A stretch of DNA of 64,000 bases, taken from the NCBI RefSeq assembly GCF_002531935.1, contig NZ_NWSV01000002.1:186001-250000 (forward strand). The letters are read 5' to 3'. Below the pieces are notes generated by a model. It was not told the DNA's origin. It did no database searches and worked only from the letters and a program-made list of their open reading frames with translations. The position numbers and the translations under genes are program-made. Positions within the stretch are counted from its first letter, which is position 1. Each line of letters opens with the position of its first letter. This document shows positions 36,556 through 45,268 of the stretch, piece after piece. This DNA is from Rhizobium chutanense. Lineage in GTDB: Bacteria > Pseudomonadota > Alphaproteobacteria > Rhizobiales > Rhizobiaceae.

Positions 36556-38366
36556 GCCGCAAATATCCCGCTGTCTCTCACGTACTTGTAACCTGCCTGC
36601 AGCGGATGCAAACCGCCGCTGTTCGTCATGGGCGTGTAACCGGCAGGGCACTTCCAAATTCCGGAATTCCGTGCCGTGCTGACGACATCCGAAACATCAT
36701 AGTAGCCATCAAGATTGGCTATTCCGCCGGCCCGCACCGCGTCGTTGATCTCCGTAATTTTCGGGGTAATCGTTGCGTTGGGGGTTTGGTTTCCCGTGGT
36801 CGCAAAAGCGTCCGTCGAGGTGGCGAGAGGCGTCGTTGTCGTCTGGTAGATCTTGATGCCCGGTGCCACAGACTTCAGGTAGGCGTAGAGCGTGGCCCTA
36901 TCTGCCAGGCACTGCGCTGCTGTTCGGGCTTCTACGGTTCCGATATCATTCGGGCCGTATTCGATGATCGCCTTCGTGGCGTACTGAGCGAGAGCTGCTC
37001 GCTTTGCGAAATTCCCCGTGCCGAGGACGTTTACAGCCCGATAGGCGCTGTCGCCACGTACCCCGCAATTGATGTAACCGAAATTAACACCGGCTCCGCG
37101 GGCGATGATGCCTAGATCGAGTGTTGAATCCAGGGTGTCGTTCTCGCCATGGGTGATCGAAGTACCGAAGGCAATGATGCTCTCTCTTGCGCTGACGGAA
37201 AGCACGGCGATGGGACCATAGTACGCGCCAGGTCCGTTGTTGGTGTAGGCATCTGCCGCATTCTGGGTGTTATCGGCCAGAGAATTGACGGTCGCCGCAC
37301 TATCGAAGGCATCCCCGAATGCTGAGCTTGTTACCGCAGGTGACGTCGCGCTCACATAGACGAGGCCGCCAGTGCCATTGATGCGCCAGCGGATGGCATA
37401 CTGCGCATCCTCGGGTATCGAGAGGGCGGTATCGTCGCTGACAAGATTGGCGCCAGCCGGAATGGTCCCTGTAGTAGACCCACTGAACAATATGGGCGTG
37501 AAGACGCCGGCCGGGTATTCGACGGCGGCTTGTATAGACAGTGCCGAAGGCCCGTTTTGCTCGATGTAGGGGCTTGTTGCTCCAAACTGCGCTGCGAACC
37601 AATTTGGGAAAACAAATTTAGCTGAGGTGATCGCATCACGAGCAATCATCTGCGATCGGCCTCTGGCCGACTTGATTGCCGTGGAGCTGACACTCGGCAG
37701 AAGATTACGTGTGGAAACGTTTCGGAGCGAGCCGCCCTCGACGATGGTGACGGTGATGCCCAGGGTGCGGCCGGTCGAGGTGGTAACGGTCGCGTTGATC
37801 GTGCCGGCAGTTGAGGCAGATAGTCCCTTGACCACCTGGTTGCCGCTGGCGATAGCGAGGCGACCATCGTTCGGCGTGATGCCTACTATGGTCTCGTTCG
37901 CACCGGCATCCAGGCCGGTCACGGTCGCGATCACAGTGCCAGCCGCGTTGGTGGTCTGGAAGTTCGCCGTCGTCGGGCCAAGCGTTCCCTCGATCACGTT
38001 CGCAACCGCGATCGAGAAGGTGCGAGAGATCGGCGCATCGACGCCATTGTTTGCCTGCACAGTGACGCTGTGCGAGGTCTTTGTTTCATAGTCGACCGCC
38101 ACGGCGAGATTGAGATTTGCGCCCGAGATGGCGAACTTGCCATCGGGATCGGCGGTCTTGGTAAAGATATAAGAACCAGACCCAAAGAGGACCGACAGTG
38201 CGCCAATAGTTGTTCCAACAGTCGTGCCTTCGGAGACGACGGCACCCGCTAGCTCCAACGAAGGTTCTTTTGGCCCAAAAGCACTGGTAGGCGTGACGAT
38301 ACCCCGCGAAATCGGGCGGTCGGAATAGCTGACCAGCGGCGGCCGGCGGATAGCGGATGCAGCCAT
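36552..38366 (-). CDS. Phage tail fibre/spike with C-terminal SGNH-hydrolase domain
   Basis: A 604-residue receptor-binding candidate at the end of the late operon. Residues about 35-215 look like repeated Ig/cadherin-like beta domains (TVGTTIGALSVLFGSGSYIFTKTADPDGKFAISGANLNLAVAVDYETKTSHSVTVQ, then a second repeat with GTVIATVTGLDAGANETIVGI). From about residue 390 an SGNH/GDSL fold appears: block I FGTSITHGEN (Ser about 403), block II NCGVRGDSA, block III YGPNDIG (about 471) and block V SGGLHPLQAGY (His about 587). The usual Asp three residues before this His is Gly. It may bind or deacetylate rhizobial surface polysaccharide. Confidence 0.8.
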   Translation of the reverse strand: MAASAIRRPPLVSYSDRPISRGIVTPTSAFGPKEPSLELAGAVVSEGTTVGTTIGALSVLFGSGSYIFTKTADPDGKFAISGANLNLAVAVDYETKTSHSVTVQANNGVDAPISRTFSIAVANVIEGTLGPTTANFQTTNAAGTVIATVTGLDAGANETIVGITPNDGRLAIASGNQVVKGLSASTAGTINATVTTSTGRTLGITVTIVEGGSLRNVSTRNLLPSVSSTAIKSARGRSQMIARDAITSAKFVFPNWFAAQFGATSPYIEQNGPSALSIQAAVEYPAGVFTPILFSGSTTGTIPAGANLVSDDTALSIPEDAQYAIRWRINGTGGLVYVSATSPAVTSSAFGDAFDSAATVNSLADNTQNAADAYTNNGPGAYYGPIAVLSVSARESIIAFGTSITHGENDTLDSTLDLGIIARGAGVNFGYINCGVRGDSAYRAVNVLGTGNFAKRAALAQYATKAIIEYGPNDIGTVEARTAAQCLADRATLYAYLKSVAPGIKIYQTTTTPLATSTDAFATTGNQTPNATITPKITEINDAVRAGGIANLDGYYDVSDVVSTARNSGIWKCPAGYTPMTNSGGLHPLQAGYKYVRDSGIFAA

Positions 38367-38368
38367 GA

Positions 38369-39043
38369 TTATTCAGCCTCCCAGACGATCGCCGCGACGG
38401 CCTCGGCCGAGGCGGCCGTCATCACCTGTGCACTCAGTTGGCCGAGCTTGGTCTGGCACTCCAGGACGTGCGCCTTGCCAACGACGCCGGCGGCCTGAAT
38501 CTCGGTTGCTGTGTGAAGACGGAAGGCCCAGACGCCGCTTTCATCGGCACACCAGAATGGCGTCGTCCAGTCGGGCGACTGTCCAGGCAACAGAGAGTCG
38601 GTGACCGATCCCATCATGTTGATCTGGTCGGTGACCTTCGAAGGATATCGGTGCTCGCTTCCGAGCGCCGAGGAGGAATAACCGCCGATGATCGCCTCCG
38701 CGCAGGCGGTCGTCAGAACCGCGATCCGCGACGCCTTCAACTCCGCGAGCTGGTCGGCGGCATTGACCAGGCGCCAGCCATCCGCGTCCTTCACCAGCTC
38801 GGCGTCGAAGCTGCATTCCACTTCCTGGCGGCCGGCGCCGGCGACGGCATACTTGCGGCCATCCTCGCCGACGAAAAAGGCGTCCAGAGTAGCGAGGTCG
38901 ACGATCGCCTCACCATCCCAGCCGAGCCGGTCGGCCGGCAGGACAGAAAGGGCGCCATCAAAGGCAATCGCGGTTTCAGGGGCGACCAGGTCTCCCGACA
39001 GAATGCGCGTGACCAGGTCATTTTCAACGATAGCGTAACTCAT
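38369..39043 (-). CDS. DUF4376-containing phage tail-fibre-associated protein
   Basis: A 224-residue protein. ATG 39,043 overlaps the upstream fibre stop (ATGA). The C-terminal half LKASRIAVLTTACAEAIIGGYSSSALGSEHRYPSKVTDQINMMG, WTTPFWCADESGVWAFRLHTATEIQAAGVVGKAHVLECQTKLGQL matches DUF4376, found in phage proteins encoded between fibre genes. The N-terminal part (MSYAIVENDLVTRILSGD) resembles tail-fibre-assembly proteins. It is likely a fibre chaperone or accessory tip protein. Confidence 0.75.
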   Translation of the reverse strand: MSYAIVENDLVTRILSGDLVAPETAIAFDGALSVLPADRLGWDGEAIVDLATLDAFFVGEDGRKYAVAGAGRQEVECSFDAELVKDADGWRLVNAADQLAELKASRIAVLTTACAEAIIGGYSSSALGSEHRYPSKVTDQINMMGSVTDSLLPGQSPDWTTPFWCADESGVWAFRLHTATEIQAAGVVGKAHVLECQTKLGQLSAQVMTAASAEAVAAIVWEAE

Positions 39044-40056
39044 GCGGAAATCCCAATCAGATAGGGGCAAGTGATGTAGCCGGAGGGTGACGTGGCGGTG
39101 ATGAGAAAGTTGAAGCCGTAGCGCGTCCGGGTGTTGGCGATGAACCCTTGAAGACTGTCGTCATTGCTAGTGACGTTCGCATTCGTGGTGTCGAGGTTGA
39201 TCGTCGGCTGCCGTGCCCAATCCAGGGTGATCGCGTCATAGACCCAGCCAATGGAGGCGTTCGCGTTGATAACGTAGGTTGTTCGCTGGGCGCTCGCCGT
39301 CAGGCGGGAGGCATTCTTGAGCGGCTTGACGGTTGGCACGTTGCCGGCGCTCGTGGTCACCAGCGCTATAATCATGTCGTCATAGCCGGTATCGAAGGCC
39401 ACGTTGCCTTCAGCCAAGGCGGAAGGATTGTAGCCGGCCGAGGACAGATCCTTCAGGCTCAAGGTCTGCACACCGGTATTGACGTCGTAGGCCAGCCGAA
39501 GATGGTAGGTTTTGCTGGCAGCCGTCGCGAAGGTGCGGGCGGCGAGATTGAGCGCCGCCAAATCAAGTGTCTTGAACTGGCGCCAGACCCACTGGAAAGG
39601 CGTGACGACTACCTGGCCGGCGGATGGGGTAACGGTCGCCTTGTTGTTCGCCGCGAGAATGGTCGGATAAACGTTCAGATACGTGACAACAGCAGGGTCC
39701 AACGGCCCGGCGGCGAGCTTGACCGCGAGAACATCGGCCAGCGTCTTCGGATTGATGATCTTGTTGAGAAGAGCGCCGGCGATGGCCTCGGCCGTGGTCG
39801 CATATGGAAATGCAGCCTCGACGTCAGCGAAGAGCGCATCCATCATGATGCCGATCGCCTGATAAAGCTGCGTCCAGTCGGCTTCGCTTGGCGACAATCC
39901 GGCCATGGCGCAAACCTTCATGATCTCTTCCTGGATCATGTTGAGGTAGAGCGCGGTAAGCTCGGTTCCTTCTACGCCGGCTCCTAGGTTTTCATCGCGG
40001 AAGCCACGCCGGCCGCCGCCAATATCTATCGTTCCCGCACCGTTGACGCGATCCAT
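39040..40056 (-). CDS. Phage tail fibre protein
   Basis: A 338-residue probable tail fibre (gpS position, after gp48). The N terminus MDRVNGAGTIDIGGGRRGFRDENLGAGVEGTELTALYLNMIQEEIMKVC is the conserved attachment segment seen in fibre proteins of Mu-like phages of Alphaproteobacteria. The middle is low in similarity, with beta-rich sequence and many small residues. It directly follows the gp48-like gene. It likely links the baseplate with the distal SGNH-bearing protein. Confidence 0.75.
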   Translation of the reverse strand: MDRVNGAGTIDIGGGRRGFRDENLGAGVEGTELTALYLNMIQEEIMKVCAMAGLSPSEADWTQLYQAIGIMMDALFADVEAAFPYATTAEAIAGALLNKIINPKTLADVLAVKLAAGPLDPAVVTYLNVYPTILAANNKATVTPSAGQVVVTPFQWVWRQFKTLDLAALNLAARTFATAASKTYHLRLAYDVNTGVQTLSLKDLSSAGYNPSALAEGNVAFDTGYDDMIIALVTTSAGNVPTVKPLKNASRLTASAQRTTYVINANASIGWVYDAITLDWARQPTINLDTTNANVTSNDDSLQGFIANTRTRYGFNFLITATSPSGYITCPYLIGISA

Positions 40057-40656
40057 TTAGGCCTCTCCATAGGCAAAAGTGATTTGTGTGTGAGCAGGCT
40101 TCACGCGCCGCAGATCGCATTCGATCGATGACAGCTTGAAGCTGCCCAGGCGCTGTCCGGCACGGCCGCTGCCAGCCTTTAGGTTGACGACAGTGACAAG
40201 GCCGGGAACGTGGACGCGGAAGACGAATTGGCAACCCTCCGCCCGCACCGGCCGGCCGGCTCTCATGCTGCCAGCGCGCGACGGCCAGAATTCCTCGATC
40301 GTGATCGAGACCCCGAGATTGGCAGCGAGCTGGACAAAGTACGGGATCGACTGCCCGCCTCTTGCGGTCCAGCGCCGATGCGCAAGTCGCTGGCGTTCGG
40401 CAACCGGCAGTCCGCCGAGATCCCGACCGCACGGATCGGGACCGAGGCAGCGCTCAAAATCGGCAAGGAAGTTGTTGGCGGCGCGCGGGTCGACCTCGAC
40501 CATCATAGCCTCGGCGTCGGCCTCGATGTCGGCGACCGGCGTGGCGGCCGCCTCAAGAAGCGCGTCGAGATTGCCGCCTCTGAAGCCAAGCCCGAGACCG
40601 GTTGGAAGCTTCGAAATCAAGCTTTGAAGGATCGTTGAAACCAGTCGGGCCATCAA
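40057..40656 (-). CDS. Mu gp48-like tail protein (YmfQ/DUF2313)
   Basis: A 199-residue baseplate protein of the YmfQ/DUF2313 family. It has the conserved features RLVSTILQSLISKLPTGLGLGFRGG..., a middle DFERCLGPDPCGRDLGGLPVAERQRLAHRRWTARGGQSIPYFVQLAANLGVSITIEEF and ends in AHTQITFAYGEA. It overlaps the baseplate J-like gene by four bases. In Mu, gp48 joins the baseplate wedge to the fibre. Confidence 0.85.
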   Translation of the reverse strand: MMARLVSTILQSLISKLPTGLGLGFRGGNLDALLEAAATPVADIEADAEAMMVEVDPRAANNFLADFERCLGPDPCGRDLGGLPVAERQRLAHRRWTARGGQSIPYFVQLAANLGVSITIEEFWPSRAGSMRAGRPVRAEGCQFVFRVHVPGLVTVVNLKAGSGRAGQRLGSFKLSSIECDLRRVKPAHTQITFAYGEA

Positions 40657-41792
40657 GGAACCTCGAAGGTGATGGGGCCGGCGACCGGATATTCCGTCCG
40701 TTCAAGAGAAAACGGCGCCGCCGGCAGATCCAGGTCATGGGCATATTCGCCAGCTGCGGCCGAGATCGCCTCGGAGATCCGCGACGGTTCAATCAGGGCG
40801 CCGATCGGGCTGGCGTTCTCGGCGTCATCCTCATCGCCGATCGTCGCGACGAAGCGCTGCCAGGCGTCGGTCACGGCGGCGCGGGTAGCGACCGTGTCGG
40901 GCCGCAGGCGAACGGTGGTTGTCAGGGTGCGAAGAACGCCGGCGACGACGATGACACGTGCCGTCACCGGCCGAGTGCCGGTCTGACTGCCGACGCCGCC
41001 GAGATAGTCCTGGATAACCTCGATCTCGGCCGAGGACGGCACGCGGGCGGTCCCGTCGTCGTTCTTCATCAAAACGACGACGCCGACCGAACCGCGGCCG
41101 ATCCAGCCTTCAATGACGCCGACCGCTTTGACCGACGCGACCTTGGAAACCCAAGTCGGATAGTCGGGGGCAGCGCCCCCGTGTGGCGGCTCCCTAATGC
41201 GCTGCAAATACGCCGCTTGAAGCTCGGCCGGAGTCTGTTCATCGGCGCCGCCGACAAAGGCTGCTGCAACCGTCGCCTTCGAGATCTCCGGAAACGGCGT
41301 GACGACGGTGAGTTGAACGCCGCTTTCGAGATTGCCTGCCGTGCCGGCCGCGACTGCAGCGGCCGGCACGGTCACCGTTCCGCCGACGCCGATCGCGGCG
41401 ACAGCCGTCGTTTCATAGATGACCGCGTTCGATGCGGAGAACTGCAGGCCGGATGGCAAAGCCGTCCCTGCCAACCCTTCGACCAGGATGCTGCCAACGG
41501 CCTTGATGGCGCTACGCTGATCGACACCCCAGATGCCGGCATGCCGAAAAATGAACTCGTCTTCGGCCGTGTCGGGAAAATACTGCCGGCCCCACCAAGC
41601 CAGATGGTCATGCGCTTCGCGAAGCTCCAGCGAGAACGCGCGGCTGATCTGTGCGAAGACGCCGCGCGCCGAGCGGACGGCGCGGGAAACGTCAACCGGG
41701 TTAGCATCCGGTCGGATGCGCAAGATGGCGGCCTCAAGTGAGCCGGCGATCTTGGCGGCGATAGCCTTTGCTGTCGGGATCGGCCAAACCAT
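40653..41792 (-). CDS. Mu gp47-like baseplate J family protein
   Basis: A 379-residue baseplate wedge protein. ATG 41,792 lies one base after the gp46 stop. Family features are AIWGVDQRSAIKAVGSILVEGLAGTALPSGLQF (position as AGIWGVDQ...), PAAAVAAGTAGNLESGVQLTVVTPFPEI, GGADEQTPAELQAAYLQRIREPPHGGAAPDYPTWV and SVKAVGVIEGWIGRGSVGVVVLMKNDDG. This is the baseplate J core with the insertion typical of Mu gp47. It builds the wedge of the contractile-tail baseplate. Confidence 0.9.
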   Translation of the reverse strand: MVWPIPTAKAIAAKIAGSLEAAILRIRPDANPVDVSRAVRSARGVFAQISRAFSLELREAHDHLAWWGRQYFPDTAEDEFIFRHAGIWGVDQRSAIKAVGSILVEGLAGTALPSGLQFSASNAVIYETTAVAAIGVGGTVTVPAAAVAAGTAGNLESGVQLTVVTPFPEISKATVAAAFVGGADEQTPAELQAAYLQRIREPPHGGAAPDYPTWVSKVASVKAVGVIEGWIGRGSVGVVVLMKNDDGTARVPSSAEIEVIQDYLGGVGSQTGTRPVTARVIVVAGVLRTLTTTVRLRPDTVATRAAVTDAWQRFVATIGDEDDAENASPIGALIEPSRISEAISAAAGEYAHDLDLPAAPFSLERTEYPVAGPITFEVP

Positions 41793-41793
41793 T

Positions 41794-42255
41794 TCAGGCC
41801 TCCACACGACGGGAAAGCATTACGCTCGTATCCTGGACCTGGACGCGATAGCCGAGGATCCCGGCGCCCAGCCATGCGACTTCGATTTGGGCAGGCTCGC
41901 CGGTCTCGGCCTTGGCCCAGGCGAGGCTCTCCGCCAGCCAGAATTCGCAGAGCTGCCGCGTCGTCTCGGTCTGCTTGGCACGGTCAAGCAACCAGGTGCG
42001 CACACCGGTCATATCGCCGTAAGGGTCGAGCGCATCGCCAGCACAGCCGCGACGTTCGGAATAGGACGCCGGCGCTAGAAACTGTGAGCGCCCTTCCGGC
42101 AGGGGATCGTCGGACGCTGCGCGCCGATCGAGCCCGACAGACATGAGGATGGCGGGGATGGGGGTTTCGTCGAGCACCAAATCGAAGTCGTCGCCAAGGA
42201 CCAGGTCACAGCGGCGCGCATCACTGTCATATCTAAGAGCGAGATCGAGAAACAT
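41794..42255 (-). CDS. Mu gp46-like baseplate protein (GPW/gp25-like wedge)
   Basis: A 153-residue protein of the Mu gp46 family: MFLDLALRYDSDARRCDLVLGDDFDLVLDETPIPAILMSVGLDRRA, then GDALDPYGDMTGVRTWLLDRAKQTETTRQLCEFWLAESLAWA. It corresponds to the gp25-like wedge component of contractile tails. Its start lies 34 bases below a CATGCCCGCC-type hairpin that fills the gap to gp45. Length is normal. Confidence 0.88.
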   Translation of the reverse strand: MFLDLALRYDSDARRCDLVLGDDFDLVLDETPIPAILMSVGLDRRAASDDPLPEGRSQFLAPASYSERRGCAGDALDPYGDMTGVRTWLLDRAKQTETTRQLCEFWLAESLAWAKAETGEPAQIEVAWLGAGILGYRVQVQDTSVMLSRRVEA

Positions 42256-42288
42256 GGCGCGAAGCTATCGCGCGCGCGCGGCTTAGAT

Positions 42289-42307
42289 CATGCCCGCCTC
42301 GGCGGGC
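42289..42307. repeat. CATGCCCGCC-NN-GGCGGGC hairpin, copy 1 of 3
   Basis: CATGCCCGCC, then TC, then GGCGGGC in the 57-bp gap between gp45 and gp46 genes. Near-identical copies occur at 55,011 and 63,684, also in gaps of the late operon. It is followed on the plus strand by TGGC. Confidence 0.75.
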
Positions 42308-42312
42308 TGGCA

Positions 42313-42831
42313 TCAGTTCGACGGAACGGCTGTATCGTCTCCACCAGCGATAACGCCGCCATGAACGTGCGTATCGCCGATGTTTTTGCCGTTGTGCTTG
42401 ACGTGACCGCCGGTGATATCGACGCCCTCGGCCGAGACTACGAAGGTCACGCCTCCGATCTTGACCGAAAGGGATTCGCCGGCCTGCAGCTCAATCGTCC
42501 CGTCGTCGTTGATGATCATCCGGTCGTTGTGCTGATTATAGAGCCCGACGTCGCCGGCGCCGAGCTTTCCAAGCCGCTTCGAAGGATTGGCAACGGGCAA
42601 CACGACGATATCGCCTTCGTCGGAACCGACCGCCAGAACAACAGCCAGGGCGCCGTCCTCGGGAACATGTGAGGCAAATCCGTAAGGCTGCAGGATCTCG
42701 ACGTCATCACGCCAGACGCCCTCGGCAACCTCTACCGAAGCCGTTTGCGCCTGGCCTTCATCCTTGATGTTTTTCAGCGTAGCGCGCCGGATCATGCCGC
42801 GCATCTTGCCTGCTGTCTCGTTGTCCATCAA
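42313..42831 (-). CDS. Mu gp45-like baseplate assembly protein V (spike)
   Basis: A 172-residue central spike protein (gpV/gp45 class). The OB-fold part is KMRGMIRRATLKNIKDEGQAQTASVEVAEGVWRDDVEILQPYGFASHVPEDGALAVVLAVGSDEGDIVVLPVANP, followed by the beta-helix KLGAGDVGLYNQHNDRMIINDDGTIELQAGESLSVKI and the tip GGHVKHNGKNIGDTHVHGG, where the His-X-His residues (DTHVH) bind the tip iron ion in related spikes. It pierces the outer membrane at infection. Start overlaps the gpP stop. Confidence 0.92.
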   Translation of the reverse strand: MMDNETAGKMRGMIRRATLKNIKDEGQAQTASVEVAEGVWRDDVEILQPYGFASHVPEDGALAVVLAVGSDEGDIVVLPVANPSKRLGKLGAGDVGLYNQHNDRMIINDDGTIELQAGESLSVKIGGVTFVVSAEGVDITGGHVKHNGKNIGDTHVHGGVIAGGDDTAVPSN

Positions 42832-44024
42832 AGACCCCGCGCCGTGCTGTCGAGATTGGCGGACGCCTTCTTGCGGCGTGTGCGGTTGGTGCGGCGCTTA
42901 GCCGTGGGCTCGGCGTCAAAGGCCTCCGGGCTCATCACCGTCAGCATGGTCACATCGCCGCTTTCGTCAGAACGGTTGGACACCCTGACAATGAGCATAT
43001 CGCGTTCGATGTCCTGGAAGGCATCCGAAACAAAGGTGATCTCGTTGACGCGCCACAGCTGACCATTGACGTCAAAACCCTTGACGGTCTCAGTCACTTC
43101 CTCACTCGCCCCACGTGCCGTGCGCATCCGCCAGTCGGCCTCGTCTTGAGCTGCCGTCACATCGGCCTTGCTGCGCGCCAGATACACGACCGGACGATAA
43201 CGCGTGATCTCGCCATCTGTTGCGATACCCGTCGCGGCAGTGCCCTTGCGCTCGATCTCAGTCGCACCGCTGGAGGCCTCCCGATCGCCGGGAGAGATAG
43301 GCTCGGCCGTCTTGTCGAGTGCTGCAGATCCGGAGCGGGTCTTGCCGGCCTTCTCGCCTTGCCCACGCACATAGGTCTTGGAATGTCGCGCCTCGTGGCT
43401 ATAACTGCCGGACGATCCGAGGACGTTGCCCGGCAGGCTGAGATCAGCCGGCGCCCGCGTCTTGCCGGTCCGGGTGATGACAATATTGCCGACGCCATCG
43501 GACAAGATCAAAGCATGACGGGAGCGAGCCCCCTTCTCGATTGCGGAGTGAGCCGTCTCGGCGAGATCCAGCCCATAGCGCGTAAAGGGCTCACCCGTAT
43601 CGATCTCGCTGCGGACGCCAAGGCCGAACGGCTCAGCGATACGCTTGACCGCCTCTTCAAGCTTGACGTTGCGAAACTCCGAAGGCCCATCGGTCAGGGC
43701 TGCGCTGTCGACCAGGTCGCCGGTCTTGTCGCGTCCGGAAATAGTGACGCCGGCGGACTTCTCGCTAATATCCGGGTTCACGACCTCAATGAATCCCTTC
43801 AGCACGACTGTGCCATTGATCAGAACTTCGCATTCCGGCCCTGGGCGAATATCGGTGATCGCACCGCCGGTCGCATAGTCGAAGGACTTGAGCGAACGCT
43901 TGGTGTCGCGCAGCACGAAATTGAACGAGCCGGAAAAATCCTTCAGGTCGCGAGTGACCTCGGCCGAGGTCCATTGGTCATAGACGACGCCGGCAACACG
44001 CAGCGAAATGCCAGACTTCCTCAT
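42828..44024 (-). CDS. Mu gpP (gp44)-like baseplate hub protein
   Basis: A 398-residue hub protein of the Mu gpP/gp44 family. It has the family beginning ISLRVAGVVYDQWTSAEVTRDLKDFSGSFNFVLRD, the domain IRPGPECEVLINGTVVLKGFIEVVNPDISEKSAGVTISGRDKTGDLVDSAAL and FRNVKLEEAVKRIAEPFGLGVRSEID. The C terminus is basic (TAKRRTNRTRRKKASANLDSTARGL). It forms the trimeric hub between tube and spike. It starts on the last base of the gpN-like stop region. Confidence 0.9.
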   Translation of the reverse strand: MRKSGISLRVAGVVYDQWTSAEVTRDLKDFSGSFNFVLRDTKRSLKSFDYATGGAITDIRPGPECEVLINGTVVLKGFIEVVNPDISEKSAGVTISGRDKTGDLVDSAALTDGPSEFRNVKLEEAVKRIAEPFGLGVRSEIDTGEPFTRYGLDLAETAHSAIEKGARSRHALILSDGVGNIVITRTGKTRAPADLSLPGNVLGSSGSYSHEARHSKTYVRGQGEKAGKTRSGSAALDKTAEPISPGDREASSGATEIERKGTAATGIATDGEITRYRPVVYLARSKADVTAAQDEADWRMRTARGASEEVTETVKGFDVNGQLWRVNEITFVSDAFQDIERDMLIVRVSNRSDESGDVTMLTVMSPEAFDAEPTAKRRTNRTRRKKASANLDSTARGL

Positions 44025-45268
44025 CAGCGCAGCACCTCGACGCCGCCGGCCGGCAAGGCCGAAGGATGGCGCGGCCGGTTCCTCGCGACGATCTCGCGAT
44101 AGCCGGCCTCGATCAGTTGCGGCGTATCGCCGAAGACGTGCTGGGCGAGAAGCCAGGCGTCAAGCGGCCGATCGTTCTTGAAGATCACGACTGCCGGCAG
44201 CCGGCCGATCGTCTCGTTGATATCGGCGATCAATGCGGCCTGCAGATCGCGCGCCGCGCGCCGCAGCGTGGCGCTCTGGACGTCGAAAGCCGAGCCGGAA
44301 AATGTCTCCAGCGTATCGGTCAGCGTGTCGATCGCCACCACCACCCGCGTGCGGAAGGTCTGGGCTTCCTGTCGTGAGGCATAGTCAGCAAACGTCGACT
44401 GGCTGGCGGTTGCTGCAAGGAAGTGCGAGGCGGACGAAAGCAAGAGCGCGCGATCGGCGTCTGCAGGCGCATCGGCGACAGCGCCGGCGAGCTGCTCGGC
44501 AATGCCGATGCCGAGTTCCATCAAGGCGAGCGAGCTTGTCTCCTCGGTTGCCGCAGCACTTGCGGCCGGCGCGACTGCCGGCGTCTCGGCATATTCGCCT
44601 ACGACCGAGGCAACGGTTTGCACCAGGCTGTTCAGGGCGCTCGGGTCTGCAGGCGTGGTCGCGGCGATCGTGGCCTTGATGCGCGGCAGCGCCCTGGCCG
44701 ATCCGGCCGGCGCCGTGATGGCAGCGGCAGTCGAAGTCAGGACGCGATAGGAGCGCGCAACCGCCTTGCTTCGGGTTGCCGACAGGATCGAGGAGACGCC
44801 GGCGGCCAAAGCCGTCGCGGCGGCCGAGACCGAGGCGATGGAATCCGACAGGCCGCTGATGCCGGCAAGGATCGAGGAGGCCGAGCCTTCAATGCGCTTG
44901 ACGGTCGCGGAGAAGCGAAGAACGCGCAGCTCCCGATCGGAGAAGTAGATCTGCGCCGGCTCCTCGGCAATGACAGTCATCGGGCCGAGCCACGGATGAA
45001 TGAGCGTGGCGGGACCGGCCGTCTCGAAAGCCGCCTGCAGTGCGACGGCCTGAGCGCGGTAGTCATCGCCGACAATCAGGCCGCTGAAGGAGATCACGCC
45101 GGGTGCCCGGCCGAAGTCGTCGTAGGCCGCAGCATCGACGCCGGGGAAGAGATATTCGACGACGCGGCGACCAGCATCACTCGACGCGTCCGGAACGTGA
45201 AAGGTGATGCCGCGAAAGCTGCCCGGCAGCAGGCCAGGAAGAACCCACGGGATGCTATCGAGCTGCAT
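44024..45268 (-). CDS. Mu gpN (gp43)-like DNA-circularisation/tail protein
   Basis: A 414-residue protein with the DNA-circulation N-terminal domain: SFRGITFHVPDASSDAGRRVVEYLFPGVDAAAYDDFGRAPGVISFSGLIVGDDYRAQAVALQAAFETAGPATLIHPWLGPMTVIAEEPAQIYFSDRELRVLRFSATVKRIE (about residues 17-128 region). A long alanine-rich helical middle and a C-terminal segment NDRPLDAWLLAQHVFGDTPQLIEAGYREIVARNRPRHPSALPAGGVEVL follow. In Mu it is a baseplate hub component. Overlaps both neighbours slightly. Confidence 0.9.
   Translation of the reverse strand: MQLDSIPWVLPGLLPGSFRGITFHVPDASSDAGRRVVEYLFPGVDAAAYDDFGRAPGVISFSGLIVGDDYRAQAVALQAAFETAGPATLIHPWLGPMTVIAEEPAQIYFSDRELRVLRFSATVKRIEGSASSILAGISGLSDSIASVSAAATALAAGVSSILSATRSKAVARSYRVLTSTAAAITAPAGSARALPRIKATIAATTPADPSALNSLVQTVASVVGEYAETPAVAPAASAAATEETSSLALMELGIGIAEQLAGAVADAPADADRALLLSSASHFLAATASQSTFADYASRQEAQTFRTRVVVAIDTLTDTLETFSGSAFDVQSATLRRAARDLQAALIADINETIGRLPAVVIFKNDRPLDAWLLAQHVFGDTPQLIEAGYREIVARNRPRHPSALPAGGVEVLR

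Noticed and set aside
36645..36670. AAATTCCGGAATT inside the tail-spike gene as a second copy of the prophage-end repeat
   Set aside because: Only the short palindromic core AATTCCGGAATT is shared and it lies within a conserved coding region, so chance is the simpler explanation.
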